Shown here: positions 1 to 14,430 of the stretch, piece by piece | Numbering within the stretch: position 1 is the stretch's first letter | Layout: each line of letters opens with the position of its first letter | Assembly (NCBI GenBank): GCA_963402885.1 | Contig: OY727097.1 | Span: 19,034,001-19,098,000, forward strand | Reading direction: 5' to 3' | Length of the DNA: 64,000 nt | DNA from: Antedon bifida | Lineage: Eukaryota; Echinodermata; Crinoidea; Comatulida; Antedonidae | Notes under the pieces: generated by a model | Databases searched by the model: none | Seen by the model: the letters and a program-made list of their open reading frames with translations, nothing else | Told to the model about the DNA's origin: nothing | Made by a program: the position numbers and the translations under genes

Positions 1-540
1 GCGGGGGACCACAGGAATTGTTTCGAAAAATGACCAAAAATTCCACTTTTTAAAATTAAAAATTTATGCTATAATATTGTCAATTATGCACATATATTGT
101 GTTAACATCATCTTATAGAGCCATAGTAACTAGTTTTGTCAAAAAATAAAAGTGTAGAAAAATGGCAAAATTTTCCACTTTTTAAAATTTAGAAAATATG
201 CTATAATATTGCCATTTATGCTTATAGAGCCATCGTAACTAGTTATGTCAAAAAATAAAAAGGTCAAAATTTGGCCATTTTTCAGAAATTTCCCTGCGGG
301 GGCCTACAGGAATTGTTTCGAAAAATGGCCAAAATTTCCAATTTTTAAAATTCTATAATTAGGCTATAATATTGCCATTTAACTAGTTATGTCAAAAAAT
401 AAAAGGGTCAAAATTTGGCCGTTTTTCGAAAGTTTCCCTGTGGGGGACAACAGGAATTGTTTCGAAAAATGACCAAAAATTCCACTTTTTAAAAGTCAAA
501 AATTATGCTGTAATATTGCCATTTATGCACATATATTGTG

Positions 541-733
541 TTAACATCATCTTATAGAGCCATAGTAACTAGTTTTGTCAAAAAAGAAAAGTGTCGAAAA
601 ATTAACATCATCTGATATAGCCATAGTAACTAGTTTTGTCAAAAAATAAAAGTGTCGAAAAATGGCAAAATTTTACAATTTTTTAAATTAAATAATTATG
701 CTATAATATTGCCATTTATGGACATAAATTGTG
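541..733. repeat. Satellite A unit with internal 61-bp partial duplication
   Basis: The segment beginning ttaacatcatc is repeated after only 61 bp (starts at 541 and 602) before the normal 132-bp spacing to 734 resumes. The first partial copy carries a gtcaaaaaagaaaa variant. The same arrangement, with a related variant, recurs at 1416 and 1478. The two events are therefore copies of one rearranged unit about 875 bp apart, not independent slips. Confidence 0.75.
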
Positions 734-1415
734 TTAACATCATCTTATAGAGCCATAGTAACTAGTTATGTCAAAAAATAAAAGGGTCAAAATTTGGCAA
801 TTTTCGGAAATTTCCCTGCGGGGGACCACAGGAATTGTTTCGAAAAATGACCAAAAATTCCACTTTTTTAAATTCAAAAATTATGCTATAATATTGCCAT
901 TTACTCACATATATTCTGTTAACATCATCTTATAGAGCCATAGTAACTAGTTTTGTCAAAAAATAAAAGTTGCGAAAAATGGCAAAATTGTCCACTTTTT
1001 AAAATTAAATAATTATGCTATAATATTGCCATTTATGCACATATATTGTGTTAACATCATCTTATAGAGCTATCGTAACTAGTTATGTCAAAAAAATAAA
1101 AGGGTCTAAATTGGTAATTTTTCGAAAATTTTCCTGCGGGGGACCATAGGATTTTTTTTTTAGAAATATTTTTTTTTAAAATTCTATGATTAGGCTATAA
1201 TATTACCATTTATGCACATATATTGTGTTAACATCATCTTATTGAGCCATAGTAACTAGTTATGTCAAATAATAAAAGGGTCGAAATTTTGCCATTTTTC
1301 GGAAATTTCCCTGCTGGGGACCATAGGATTTTTTTTTTAGAAAAATGGCATAAATTCCACTTTTTTAAATTCAAAAATTATGCTATAATATTGCCATTTA
1401 TTCACATATATTGTG

Positions 1416-1608
1416 TTAACATCATCTTATAGAGCCATAGTAACTAGTTTTGTCAAAAAAGAAAATTGTCGAAAAATTAACATCATCTTATAGAGCCATA
1501 GTAACTTATTTTGTCAAAAAATAAAAGTTGCGAAAAATGGCAAAATTTTCCACTTTTTAAAATTAAATAATTATGCTATAATATTGCCATTTATGCACAT
1601 ATATTGTG
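1416..1608. repeat. Second copy of the rearranged satellite A unit
   Basis: ttaacatcatc starts at 1416 and again at 1478, then at 1609. This mirrors the 541/602/734 arrangement, including the aaaaaagaaaa variant in the short partial copy. It indicates that satellite A also expanded by copying multi-unit blocks of about 875 bp. Confidence 0.72.
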
Positions 1609-3379
1609 TTAACATCATCTTATAGAGCTATCGTAACTAGTTATGTCAAAAAAATAAAAGGGTCTAAATTTGGTAATTTTTCGAAAATTTTCCTGCGGGG
1701 GACCATAGGATTTTTTTTATAGAAAAATGGCATAAATTCCACTTTTTTAAATTCAAAAATTATGCTAAAATATTGTCATTTATGCACATATATTGTGTTA
1801 ACATCATCTTATAGAGCCATAGTAACTAGTTTTGTCAAAAAATAAAAGTGTCGAAAAATGGCAAAATTTTCCACTTTTTAAAATTAAATAATTATGCTAT
1901 AATATTGCCATTTATGCACATATATTAAGTTAACATCATCTTATAGAGCCATAGTAACTAGTTATGTCAAAAAAATAAAAAAAGGTCAAAATTTGGCAAT
2001 TTTTCGGAAATTTCCCTGCGGGGGACCACATGAATTGTTTCGAAAAATGACCAAAAATTCCACTTTTTAAAATTCAAAAATTATGCTATAATATTGTCGT
2101 TTATGCATATATATTATGTTAACATCATCTTATAGAGCCATAGTAACTAGTTTTGTCAAAAAATAAAAGTGTCGAAAAATGGCAAAATTGTCCACTTTTT
2201 AAAATTAAATAATTATGCTATAATATTGTCATTTATGCACCTATTTTGTGTTAACATCATCTTATAGAGTAACTAATAATATCGTAACTAGTTATGTCAA
2301 AAATAAAAGGGTCAAAATTTGCATAATTATTTAATTTATAATATTGCCATTTACTCACATATATTGTGTTAACATCATCTTATAGAGCCATAGTAACTAG
2401 TTTTGTCAAAAAATAAAAGTGTCGAAAAATGGCAAAATTTTCCACTTTTTAAAATTAAATAATTATGCTATAATATTGCCATTTATGCACATATATTGTG
2501 TTAACATCATCTTATAGAGACATCGTAACTAGTTATGTCAAAAAAATAAAAGGGTCAAAATTTGGCAATTTTTCGGAAATTTTCCTGGTGGGAACCACAG
2601 GAATTGTTTCGAAAAATGACCAATATTTCCACCTTTTATTATTCAATTATTAGGGTATAATTACCAAAAAATCAAAGGTTCGAAATTTGGCCATTTTTCG
2701 AAAATTTTCCTGCGGGGCACTATAGGAATTTTTTCGAAAAATGACCAACATTTTTACTTTTTAAAATTCAAAAATTATACTATAATATTGCCATTTATGC
2801 ATATATATTGTGGTAACATCATCTTATAGAGACATTGTAACTAGTTATGCCAAAAAAATTAAGAGGTCGAAATTCCACTTTTTAAAATTCGAAAATTATG
2901 CTATAATATTGCCATTTATACACATATATTGTGCTAACATCTTCTTATAGAGCCATAGCAACTAGTTATGTCAAAAAAGAAAAAAAGGGTCGAAAAATGG
3001 ACAAATTTTCCACTTTTTAAAATTAAATAATTATGCTATAATATTGCCATTTATGCACATATATTGTGTTAACATCATCTTATAGAGCCATCGTAACTAG
3101 TTATGTCAAAAAAATAAAAGGGTTTAAATTTGGCCATTTTTCGAAAATTTTCCTGCGGGGCACTATAGGAATTTTTTCGAAAAATGACCAAAATTTTTAC
3201 TTTTTAAAATTCAAATATTATGCTATAATTATCAAAAAATCAAAGGTTCGAAATTTGGCCATTTTTCGAAAATTTTCTTCCGGGGCACTATAGGAATTTT
3301 TTCGAAAAATGACCAAAATTTTTACTTTTTAAAATTCAAAAATTATGCTATAATATTGCCATTTATGCATATATATTGT

Positions 3380-3395
3380 GGTAACAATTTTGTGC
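3380..3395. other. Satellite A / satellite B junction
   Basis: Satellite A reads ...atatattgtggtaaca and stops in mid-unit. It is followed directly by attttgtgcatttcgataaaac, which is mid-unit satellite B. The break falls at about 3386/3387, with one or two ambiguous bases (shared a). No mobile element or unique spacer lies between them. Satellite B units just right of the junction (to roughly 4000) carry more private variants than units deeper in the array, for example caccaatgtgc and cacaaattagc. Confidence 0.85.
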
Positions 3396-6300
3396 ATTTC
3401 GATAAAACTTTCCACACAAAAACATCAAATTACACAAATTAGCTTAATATCGTATTTGAAAACGTTTTAGACCATTTTGAGCATTTCGACAAAACTTGTT
3501 AACATAAAAACATCAAAGTGCTTAGAATAGCTTCAAATCGCATTTGGAGACGTTTTAGACCATCTTGTGATTTTCGAAAAAACTTTTTAGCATAAAAACA
3601 CCAATGTGCTTAGAAATACTTCAAATCGCATTTGAAGACGTTTTAGACCATTTTGTGCATTTCGATGAAAATTGGTTACACAAAAACATCAAAGTGCTTA
3701 AAATCACATTTGTAACCGTTTTAGAGCATCTTGACCATTTCGATAAAACTTTTCACACATAAACATCAAAGTGCACAAAATAGCTTAATATCGTATTTAA
3801 AAACGTTCTAGACCATTTTGAGCATTTCGACAAAACTTGATCACACAAAACATCAAAGTGCTTAGAATAGCTTCAAATCGCAATTGGAGACGTTTTAGAC
3901 CATTTTGTGATTTTCGAAAAAACTTTTTAACATAAAAACACCAAAGTGCACAAAATAGCTTCAAATCGCATTTGTAGACGTTTTAGACCATTTTTTGCAT
4001 TTCGATGAAACTTGGTTACACAAAAACATCAAAGTGCTTAAAATCACATTTGAAACCGTTTTAGAACATATTGAGCATTTCGATAAAACTTTTCGCACAA
4101 AAACATCAAAGTGCACAAAATAGCTTCAAATCGCATTTGGAGACGTTTTAGACCATTTTGTGCATTTCGATAAAACTTGTTAACATAAAAACACCAAAGT
4201 GCTTAGAAATGCTTAAAATCACATTTGAAACCGTTTTAGAGCATTTTGAGCATTTCGATAAAACTTTTCGCACAAAAACATCAAAGTGCACAAAATAGCT
4301 TCAAATCGCATTTGGAGACGTTTTATACCTTTTTGTGATTTTCGAAAAAACTTGTTAACATAAAAACACCAAAGTGCTTAGAAATGCTTCAAATCGCATT
4401 TGGAGACGTTTTAGACCATTTTGTGCATTTCGATGAAACTTGGTTACACAAAACCATCAAAGTGCTTAAAATCTCATTTAAAACCGTTTTAGACCATTTT
4501 GAACATTTCGATAAAACTTTTCACACACAAACATCAAAGTGCTCAAAATAGCTTAATATCGTATTTGAAAACGTTTTAGACCATTTTGAGCATTTCGACA
4601 AAACTTTTTCACAGAAAACATCAAAGTGTACAGAATAGATTCAAATCGCATTTGGAGACGTTTTAGACCATTTTGTGCATTTCGAAAAAACTTTTTAACA
4701 TAAAAACACCAAAGTGCTTAGAAATACTTCAGATCGCATTTGAAGACGTTTTAGACCATTTTGAGCATTTCGATGAAACTTGGTTACACAAAAACATCAA
4801 AGTGCCTAAAATCACATTTGAAACCGTTTTAGAGCATTTTCAGCATTTCTATAAAACTTTTCACACAAAAACATCAAAGTGCTTAGAATAGCTTCAAATC
4901 GCATTTGGAGACGTTTGAGACCATTTTGTGATTTAAAAAAAAACTTTTTAACATAAAAACATCAAAGTGCTTAGAATAGCTTCAAATCGCATTTGGAGAC
5001 GTTTTAGACCATTTTGAGATTTTCGATGAAACTTGGTTACACAAAAACATCAAAGTGCTTAAAATCACATTTAAAACCGTTTTAGAGCATTTTGAGCATT
5101 TCGATAAAACTTGTTAACATAAAAACATCAAAGTGCTTAGAATAGCTTCAAATCGCATTTGGAGACGTTTTAGACCATTTTGTGATTTTCGAAAAAACTT
5201 TTTAACATAAAAACACCAAAGTGCTTAGAAATACTTCAGATCGCATTTGAAGACGTTTTAGACCATTTTGTGCATTTCGATGAAACTTGGTTACACAAAA
5301 ACATCAAAGTGCTTAAAATCACATTTGAAACCGTTTTAGAGCATTTTGAGCATTTCTATAAAACTTTTTACACACAAACATCAAAGTGCACAAAAAAGCT
5401 TAATATCGTATTTGAAAACGTTTTAGACCATTTTGAGCATTTCGACAAAACTTTTTCACACAAAACATCAAAGTGTACAGAATAGCTTCAAATCGCATTT
5501 GGAGACGTTTTAGACCATTTTGTGCATTTCGATGAAACTTGGTTACACAAAACCATCAAAGTGCTTAAAATCACATTTGAAACCGTTTTAGACCATTTTG
5601 AACATTTCGATAAAACTTTTCACACACAAACATCAAAGTGCACAAAATAGCATAATATCGTATTTGAAAACGTTTTAGACCATTTTGAGCATTTCGACAA
5701 AACTTTTTCACACAAAACATCAAATTGTACAGAATAGCTTCATATCGCATTTGGAGACGTTTTAGACCATTTTGTGATTTTCGAAAAAACTTTTTAACAT
5801 AAAAACATCAAAGTGCTTAGAATAGCTTCAAATCGCATTTGGAGACGTTTTAGACCATTTTGTGATTTTCGATGAAACTTGGTTACACAAAAACATCAAA
5901 ATGCTTAAAATCACATTTAAAACCGTTTTAGAGCATTTTGAGCATTTCGATAAAACTTGTTAACATAAAAACATCAAAGTGCTTAGAATAGCTTCAAATC
6001 GCATTTGGAGACGTTTTAGACCATTTTGAGCATTTCGAAAAAATTTGTTAACATAAAAACATCAAAGTGCTTAGAATAGCTTCAAATCGCATTTGGAGAC
6101 GTTTTAGACCATTTTGTGCATTTCGATGAAACTTGGTTACTCAAAACCATCAAAGTGCTTAAAATCACATTTGAAACCGTTTTAGACCATTTTGACCATT
6201 TCGATAAAACTTTTGACACACAAACATCAAAGTGCACAAAATAGCTTAATATCGTATTTGAAAACGTTTTAGACCATTTTGAGCATTTCGACAAAACTTT

Positions 6301-9300
6301 TTCACACAAAACATCAAAGTGCTTAGAAATTCTTCAAATCGCATTTGGAGACGTTTTAGACCATTTTGAGCATTTCGACAAAACTTGTTGACATAAAAAC
6401 ATCAAAGTGCTTAGAATAGCTTCAATTCGCATTTGGAGACGTTTTAGACCATTTTGAACATTTCGATAAAACTTTTCACACACAAACATCAAAGTGGACA
6501 AAATATCTTAATATCGTATTTGAAAACGTTTTAGACCATTTTGAGCATTTCGAAAAAACTTTTTCACACAAAACTTCAAAGTGCTTAGAAATGCTTCAAA
6601 TCGCATTTGGAGACGTTTTAGACCATTTTGAATATTTCGATAAAACTTTTCACACACAAACATCAAAGTGCACAAAATAGCTAAATATCGTATTTGAAAA
6701 CGTTTTAGACCATTTTGAGCATTTCGACAAAACTTTTTCACACAAAACTTCAAAGTGCTTAGAAATGCTTCAAATCGCATTTGGAGACGTTTTAGACCAT
6801 TTTGTGCATTTCGAAAAAACTTTTTAACATAAAAACATCAAAGTGCTTAGAATAGCTTCAAATCGCATTTGGAGACGTTTTAGACCATTTTGTGATTTTC
6901 GAAAAAACTTTTTAACATAAAAACACCAAAGTGCTTAGAAATACTTCAGATCGCATTTGAAGACGTTTTAGACCATTTTGTGCATTTCGATGAAACTTGG
7001 TTACACAAAAACATCAAAGTGCTTAAAATCACATTTGAAACTGTTTTAGAGCATTTTGAGCATTTCTATAAAACTTTTCACACACAAACATCAAAGTGCA
7101 CAAAATAGCTTAATATCGTATTTGAAAACGTTTTAGACCATTTTGAGCATTTCGACAAAACTTTTTCACACAAAACATCAAAGTGTACAGAATAGTTTCA
7201 AATCGCATTTGGAGACGTTTTAGACCATTTTGTGCATTTCGATGAAACTTGGTTACACAAAACCATCAAAGTGCTTAAAATCACATTTGAAACCATTTTA
7301 GACCATTTTGAACATTTCGATAAAACTTTTCACACACAAACATCAAAGTGCACAAAATAGCATAATATCGTATTTGAAAACGTTTTAGACCATTTTGAGC
7401 ATTTCGACAAAACTTTTTCACACAAAACATCAAATTGTACAGAGTAGCTTCATATCGCATTTGGAGACGTTTTAGAGCATTTTGTGCATTTCGATGAAAC
7501 TTGGTTACACAAAAACATCAAAGTGCTTAAAATCACATTTGAAACCGTTTTAGACAATTTTGAGCATTTCGATAAAACTTTTCACACAAAAACATCAAAG
7601 TGCTTAGAATAGCTTCAAATCGCATTTGGAGACGTTTTAGACCATTTTGTGATTTTCGAAAAAACTTTTTAACATAAAAACATCAAAGTGCTTAGAATAG
7701 CTTCAAATCGCATTTGGAGACGTTTTAGACCATTTTGTGATTTTCGATGAAACTTGGTTACACAAAAACATCAAAGTGCTTAAAATCACATTTAAAACCG
7801 TTTTAGAGCATTTTGAGCATTTCGATAAAACTTTTCACACACAAATATCAAAGTGCACAAAATAGCTTAATATCGTATTTGAAAACGTTTTAGACCATTT
7901 TGAGCATTTCGACAAAACTTTTTCACACAAAACATCAAAGTGTACAGAATAGCTTCAAATCGAATTTGGAGACGTTTTAGACCATTTTGTGCATTTCGAA
8001 AAAACTTTTTAACATAAAAACATCAAAGTGCTTAGAATAGCTTCAAATCGCATTTGGAGACGTTTTAGACCATTTTGTGATTTTCGAAAAAACTTTTTAA
8101 CATAAAAACACCAAAGTGCTTAGAAATACTTCAGATCGCATTTGAAGACGTTTTAGACCATTTTGTGCATTTCAAAAAAATTTTTAACATAAAAACATCA
8201 AAGTTCTTAGAATAGCTTCAAATCGCATTTGGAGACGTTTTAGACCATTTTGTGATTTTCGAAAATACTTTTTAACATAAAAACACCAAAGTGCTTAGAA
8301 ATACTTCAGATCGCATTTGGAGACGTTTTAGACCATTTTGTGATTTTCGAAAAAACTTTTTAACATAAAAACACCAAAGTGATTAGAAAAACTTCAAATC
8401 GCATTTGAAGACGTTTTAGACCATTTTGTGCATTTCGATGAAACTTGGTTACTCAAAACCATCAAAGTGCTTAAAATCACATTTGAAACCGTTTTAGACC
8501 ATTTTGACCATTTCGACAAAACTTTTTCACACAAACATCAAAGTGCACAAAATAGCTTAATATCGTATTTGGAGACGTTTTAGACCATTTTGTGCATTTC
8601 GACAAAACATTTTTACACAAAACATCAAAGTGCTTAGAAATGCTTCAAATCGCATTTGGAGACGTTTTAGACCATTTTGTGCATTTCGATGAAACTTGGT
8701 TACACAAAACCATCAAAGTGCTTAAAATCACATTTGAAACCGTTTTAGACCATTTTGAACATTTCGATAAAACTTTTCACACACAAACATCAAAGTGCAC
8801 AAAATAGCATAATATCATATTTGAAAACGTTTTAGACCATTTTGAGCATTTCGACAAAACTTTTTCACACAAAACATCAAAGTGCTTAGAAATGCTTCAA
8901 ATCGCATTTGGAGACGTTTTAGAGCATTTTGTGCATTTCGATGAAACTTGGTTACACAAAAACATCAAAGTGCTTAAAATCACATTTGAAACCGTTTTAG
9001 AGCATTTTGAGCATTTCTATAAAACTTTTCACACACAAACATCAAAGTGCACAAAATAGCTTAATATCGTATTTGAAAACGTTTTAGACCATTTGAGCAT
9101 TTCGACAAAACTTTTTCACACAAAACATCAAAGTGCTTAGAAATGCTTCAAATCGCATTTGGAGACGTTTTAGACCATTTTGAGCATTTCGACAAAATTT
9201 GTTAACATAAAAACACCAAAGTGCTTAGAAATACTTCAAATCGCATTTGGAGACGTTTTAGACCATTTTGTGATTTTCGATGAAACTTGGTTACACAAAA

Positions 9301-12300
9301 ACATCAAAGTGCTTAAAATCACATTTAAAACCGTTTTAGAGCATTTTGAGCATTTCGATAAAACTTGTTAACATAAAAACATCAAAGTGCTTAGAAAAGC
9401 TTCAAATCGCATTTGGAGACGTTTTAGACCATTTTGTGATTTTCGAAAAAACTTTTTAACATAAAAACATCAAAGTGTTTAGAATAGCTTCAAATCGCAT
9501 TTGGAGACGTTTTAGACCATTTTGTGATTTTCGATGAAACTTGGTTACACAAAAACATCAAAGTGCTTAAAATCACATTTAAAACCGTTTTAGAGCATTT
9601 TGAGCATTTCGATAAACATTTTGACACACAAATATCAAAGTGCACAAAATAGCTTAATATCGTATTTGAAAACGTTTTAGACCATTTTGAGCATTTCGAC
9701 AACACTTTTTCACACAAAACATCAAAGTGTACAGAATAGCTTCAAATCGCATTTGGAGACGTTTTAGACCATTTTGTGCATTTCGAAAAAACTTTTTAAC
9801 ATAAAAACATCAAAGTGCTTAGAATAGCTTTAAATCGCATTTGGAGACGTTTTAGACCATTTTGTGATTTTCGAAAAAACATTTAACATAAAAACACCAA
9901 AGTGCTTAGATATACTTCAGATCGCATTTGAAGACGTTTTAGACCATTTTGTGCATTTCGATGAAACTTGGTTACACAAAAACATCAAAGTGCTTAAAAT
10001 CACATTTGAAACTGTTTTAGAGCATTTCGAGCATTTCTATAAAATTTTCACACACAAACATCAATGTGCACAAAATAGCTTAATATCGTATTTGAAAACG
10101 TTTTAGACCATTTTGAGCATTTCGACAAAACGTTTTCACACAAAACATCAAAGTGTACAGAATAGCTTCAAATCGCATTTGGAGACGTTTTAGACCATTT
10201 TGTGCATTTCGAAAAAACTTTTTAACATTAAAACATCAAAGTGCTTAGAATAGCTTTAAATCGCATTTTGAGACGTTTTAAACCATTTTGTGATTTTTGG
10301 AAAAAACTTTTTAACATAAAAACACCAAAGTGTTTTAGAGCATTTTGAGCATTTCGATAAAACTTTTCACACACAAATATCAAAGTGCACAAAATAGCTT
10401 AATATCGTATTTGAAAACGTTTTAGACCATTTTGAGCATTTCGACAAAACTTTTTCACACAAAACATCAAAGTGTACAGAATAGCTTCAAATCGCATTTG
10501 GAGACGTTTTAGACCATTTTGTGCATTTCGAAAAAACTTTTTATCACACAAAACATCAAAGTGCTTAGAATAGCTTTAAATCGCATTTGGAGACGTTTTA
10601 GACCATTTTGTGCATTTCGAAAAAACTTTTTAACATTAAAACATCAAAGTGCTTAGAAATACTACAGATCGCATTTGAAGACGTTTTAGACCATTTTGTG
10701 CATTTCGATGAAACTTTTCACAAACAAATATCAAAGTGCACAAAATAGCTTAATATCGTATTTGAAAACGTTTTAGACCATTTTGAGCATTTCGACAAAA
10801 CTTTTTCACACAAAACATCAAAGTGTACAGAATAGCTTCAAATCGCATTTGGAGACGTTTTAGACCATTTTGTGCATTTCGAAAAAACTTTTTATCACAC
10901 AAAACATCAAAGTGTACAGAATAGCTTCAAATCGCATTTGGAGACGTTTTAGACCATTTTGTGCATTTCGAAAAAACTTTTTAACATTAAAACATCAAAG
11001 TGCTTAGAAATACTTCAGATCGCATTTGAAGACGTTTTAGACCATTTTGTGCATTTCGATGAAACTTGGTTACACAAAAACATCAAAGTGCTTAAAATCA
11101 CATTTGAAACCGTTTTAGAGCATTTTGAGCATTTCTATAAAACTTTTCACACACAAACATCAAAGTGCACAAAATAGCTTAATATCGTATTTGAAAACGT
11201 TTTAGACCATTTTGAGCATTTCGACAAAACTTTTTCACACAAAACATCAAAGTGTACAGAATAGCTTCAAATCGCATTTGGAGACGTTTTAGACCATTTT
11301 GTGATTTTCGATGAAACTTGGTTACACAAAAACATCAAAGTGCTTAAAATCACATTTAAAACCGTTTTAGAGCATTTTGAGCATTTCTATAAAACTTTTC
11401 ACACACAAACATCAAAGTGCACAAAATAGCTTAATATCGTATTTGAAAACGTTTTAGACCATTTTGAGCATTTCGACAAAACTTTTTCGCACAAAACATC
11501 AAAGTGCTTAGAAATTCTTCAAATCGCATTTGGAGACGTTTTAGACCATTTTGAGCATTTCGACAAAACTTGTTGACATAAAAACATCAAAGTGCTTAGA
11601 ATAGCTTCAATTCGCATTTGGAGACGTTTTAGACCATTTTGAACATTTCGATAAAACTTTTCAAACACAAACATCAAAGTGGACAAAATATCTTAATATC
11701 GTATTTGAAAACGTTTTAGACCATTTTGAGCATTTCGACAAAACTTTTTCACACAAAACTTCAAAGTGCTTAGAAATGCTTCAAATCGCATTTGGAGACG
11801 TTTTAGACCATTTTGAACATTTCGATAAAACTTTTCACACACAAACATCAAAGTGGACAAAATATCTTAATATCGTATTTGAAAACGTTTTAGACCATTT
11901 GAGCATTTCGACAAAACTTTTTCACACAAAACATCAAAGTGCTTAGAAATGCTTCAAATCGCATTTAAAACCGTTTTAGAGCATTTTGAGCATTTCGATA
12001 AAACTTGTTAACATAAAAACATCAAAGTGCTTAGAATAGCTTCAAATCGCATTTGGAGACGTTTTAGAACATTTTGTGATTTTCGAAAAAACTTTTAACA
12101 TAAAAACAACAAAGTGCTTAGAAATGCTTCAAATCGCATTTGGAGACGTTTTCGATGAAACTTGGTTTCACAAAAACATCAAAGTGCTTAAAATCACATT
12201 TAAAACCGTTTTAGATCATTTTGAGCATTTCGATAAAACTTTTCACACACAAACATCAAAGTGCACAAAATAGCTTAATATCGTATTTGAAAACGTTTTA

Positions 12301-14430
12301 GACCATTTTGAGCATTTCGACAAAACTTTTTCACACAAAACATCAAAGTGTACAGAATAGCTTCAAATCGCATTTGGAGACGTTTTAGACCATTTTGTGC
12401 ATTTCGATTAAACTTGGTTACACAAAACCATCAAAGTGCCTAAAATCACATTTGAAACCGTTTTAGACCATTTTGAACATTTCGATAAAACTTTTCATAC
12501 ACAAACATCAAAGTGCACAAAATAGCATAATATCGTATTTGAAAACGTTTTAGACCATTTTGAGCATTTCGACAAAACTTTTTCACACAAAACATCAAAG
12601 TGTACAGAATAGCTTCATATCGCATTTGGAGACGTTTTAGAGAATTTTGTGCATTTCGATGAAACTTGGTTACACAAAAACATCAAAGTGCTTAAAATCA
12701 CATTTGAAACCGTTTTAGACAATTTTGAGCGTTTCGATAAAACTTTTCACACAAAAACATCAAAGTGCTTAGAATAGCTTCAAATCGCATTTGGAGACGT
12801 TTTAGACCATTTTGTGATTTTCGAAAAAACTTTTTAACATAAAAACATCAAAGTGCTTAGAATAGCTTCAAATCGCATTTGGAGACGTTTTAGACCATTT
12901 TGTGATTTTCGATGAAACTTGGTTACACAAAAACATCAAAGTGCTTAAAATCACATTTAAAACCGTTTTAGAGCATTTTGAGCATTTCGATAAAACTTGT
13001 TAACATAAAAACATCAAAGTGCTTAGAATAGCTTCAAATCGCATTTGGAGACGTTTTAGACCATTTAATGATTTTCGAAAAAACTTTTTAACATAAAAAC
13101 ATCAAAGTGCTTAGAATAGCTTCAAATCGCATTTGGAGACGTTTTAGACCATTTAATGATTTTCGAAAAAACTTTTTAACATAAAAACATCAAAGTGCTT
13201 AGAATAGCTTTAAGTCGCATTTGGAGACGTTTTAGACCATTTTGTGATTTTCGATGAAACTTGGTTACACAAAAATATCAAAGTGCTTAAAATCACATTT
13301 AAAACCGTTTTAGAGCATTTTGAGCAGTTCGATAAAACTTTTCACACACAAATATCAAAGTGCACAAAATAGCTTAATATCGTATTTGAAAACGTTTTAG
13401 ACCATTTTGAGCATTTCGACAAAACTTTTTCACACAAAACATCAAAGTGTACAGAATAGCTTCAAATCGCATTTGGAGACCATTTTGTGCATTTAGAAAA
13501 AACTTTTTAACATAAAAACATCAAAGTGCTTAGAATAGCTTCAAATCGCATTTGGAGACGTTTTAGACCATTTTGTGATTTTCGAAAAAACTTTTTAACA
13601 TAAAAACACCAAAGTGCTTAGAAATACTTCAGATCGCATTTGAAGACGTTTTAGACCATTTTGTGCATTTCGATGAAACTTGGTTACACAAAAACATCAA
13701 AGTGCTTAAAATCACATTTGAAACCGTTTTAGACAATTTTGAGCATTTCGATAAAACTTTTCACACAAAAACATCAAAGTGCTTAGAATAGCTTCAAATC
13801 GCATTTGGAGACGTTTTAGACCATTTTGTGGTTTTCGAAAAAACTTTTTAACATAAAAACATCAAAGTGCTTAGAATAGCTTCAAATCGCATTTGGAGAC
13901 GTTTTAGACCATTTTGTGATTTTCGATGAAACTTGGTTACACAAAAACATCAAAGTGCTTAAAATCACATTTAAAACCGTTTTAGAGCATTTTGATCATT
14001 TCGATAAAACTTGTTAACATAAAAACATCAAAGTGCTTAGAATAGCTTCAAATCGCATTTGGAGACGTTTTAGACCATTTTGTGATTTTCGAAAAAACTT
14101 TTTAACATAAAAACATCAAAGTGCTTAGAATAGCTTCAAATCGCATTTGGAGACGTTTTAGACCATTTTGTGATTTTCGATCAAACTTGGTTACACAAAA
14201 ACATCAAAGTGCTTCAAATCACATTTAAAACCGTTTTAGAGCATTTTGAGCATTTCGATAAAACTTTTCACACACAAATATCAAAGTGCACAAAATAGCT
14301 TAATATCGTATTTGAAAACGTTTTAGACCATTTTGAGCATTTCGACAAAACTTTTTCACACAAAACGTCAAAGTGTACAGAATAGCTTCAAATCGCATTT
14401 GGAGACGTTTTAGACTATTTTGTGCATTTC

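Larger units (their letters stand above)
1..3386. repeat. Satellite A: AT-rich tandem array, 132 + 189 bp dimer
   Basis: The whole stretch is a tandem satellite with no gene. The landmark ttaacatcatcttatagag recurs, for example, at about 919, 1051, 1609, 1798, 1930, 2119, 2251, 2369 and 2501. Spacings of 132 bp and about 189 bp alternate, giving a dimer of about 321 bp. The longer half carries a G-rich motif (ccctgcgggggaccacagg and variants, near 295, 436, 817, 1135, 1312, 1695, 2018 and 2586) inside otherwise very AT-rich sequence. Units become irregular after about 2600, with shortened and variant copies, as expected near the edge of an array. The left end is cut by the window. I do not recognise the family. 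It resembles satellite B only in short shared words such as tttcgaaaaa. Confidence 0.93.

Noticed and set aside
3066-3293. 75-residue ORF in satellite A
   Set aside because: It lies wholly in tandem repeat sequence, is low in complexity, has no domain and its frame is not kept in neighbouring units.
1-5000. Common origin of satellites A and B
   Set aside because: Shared words (tttcgaaaaa, tgttaacat) are short and AT-rich; unit lengths and the rest of the sequence do not align by eye.
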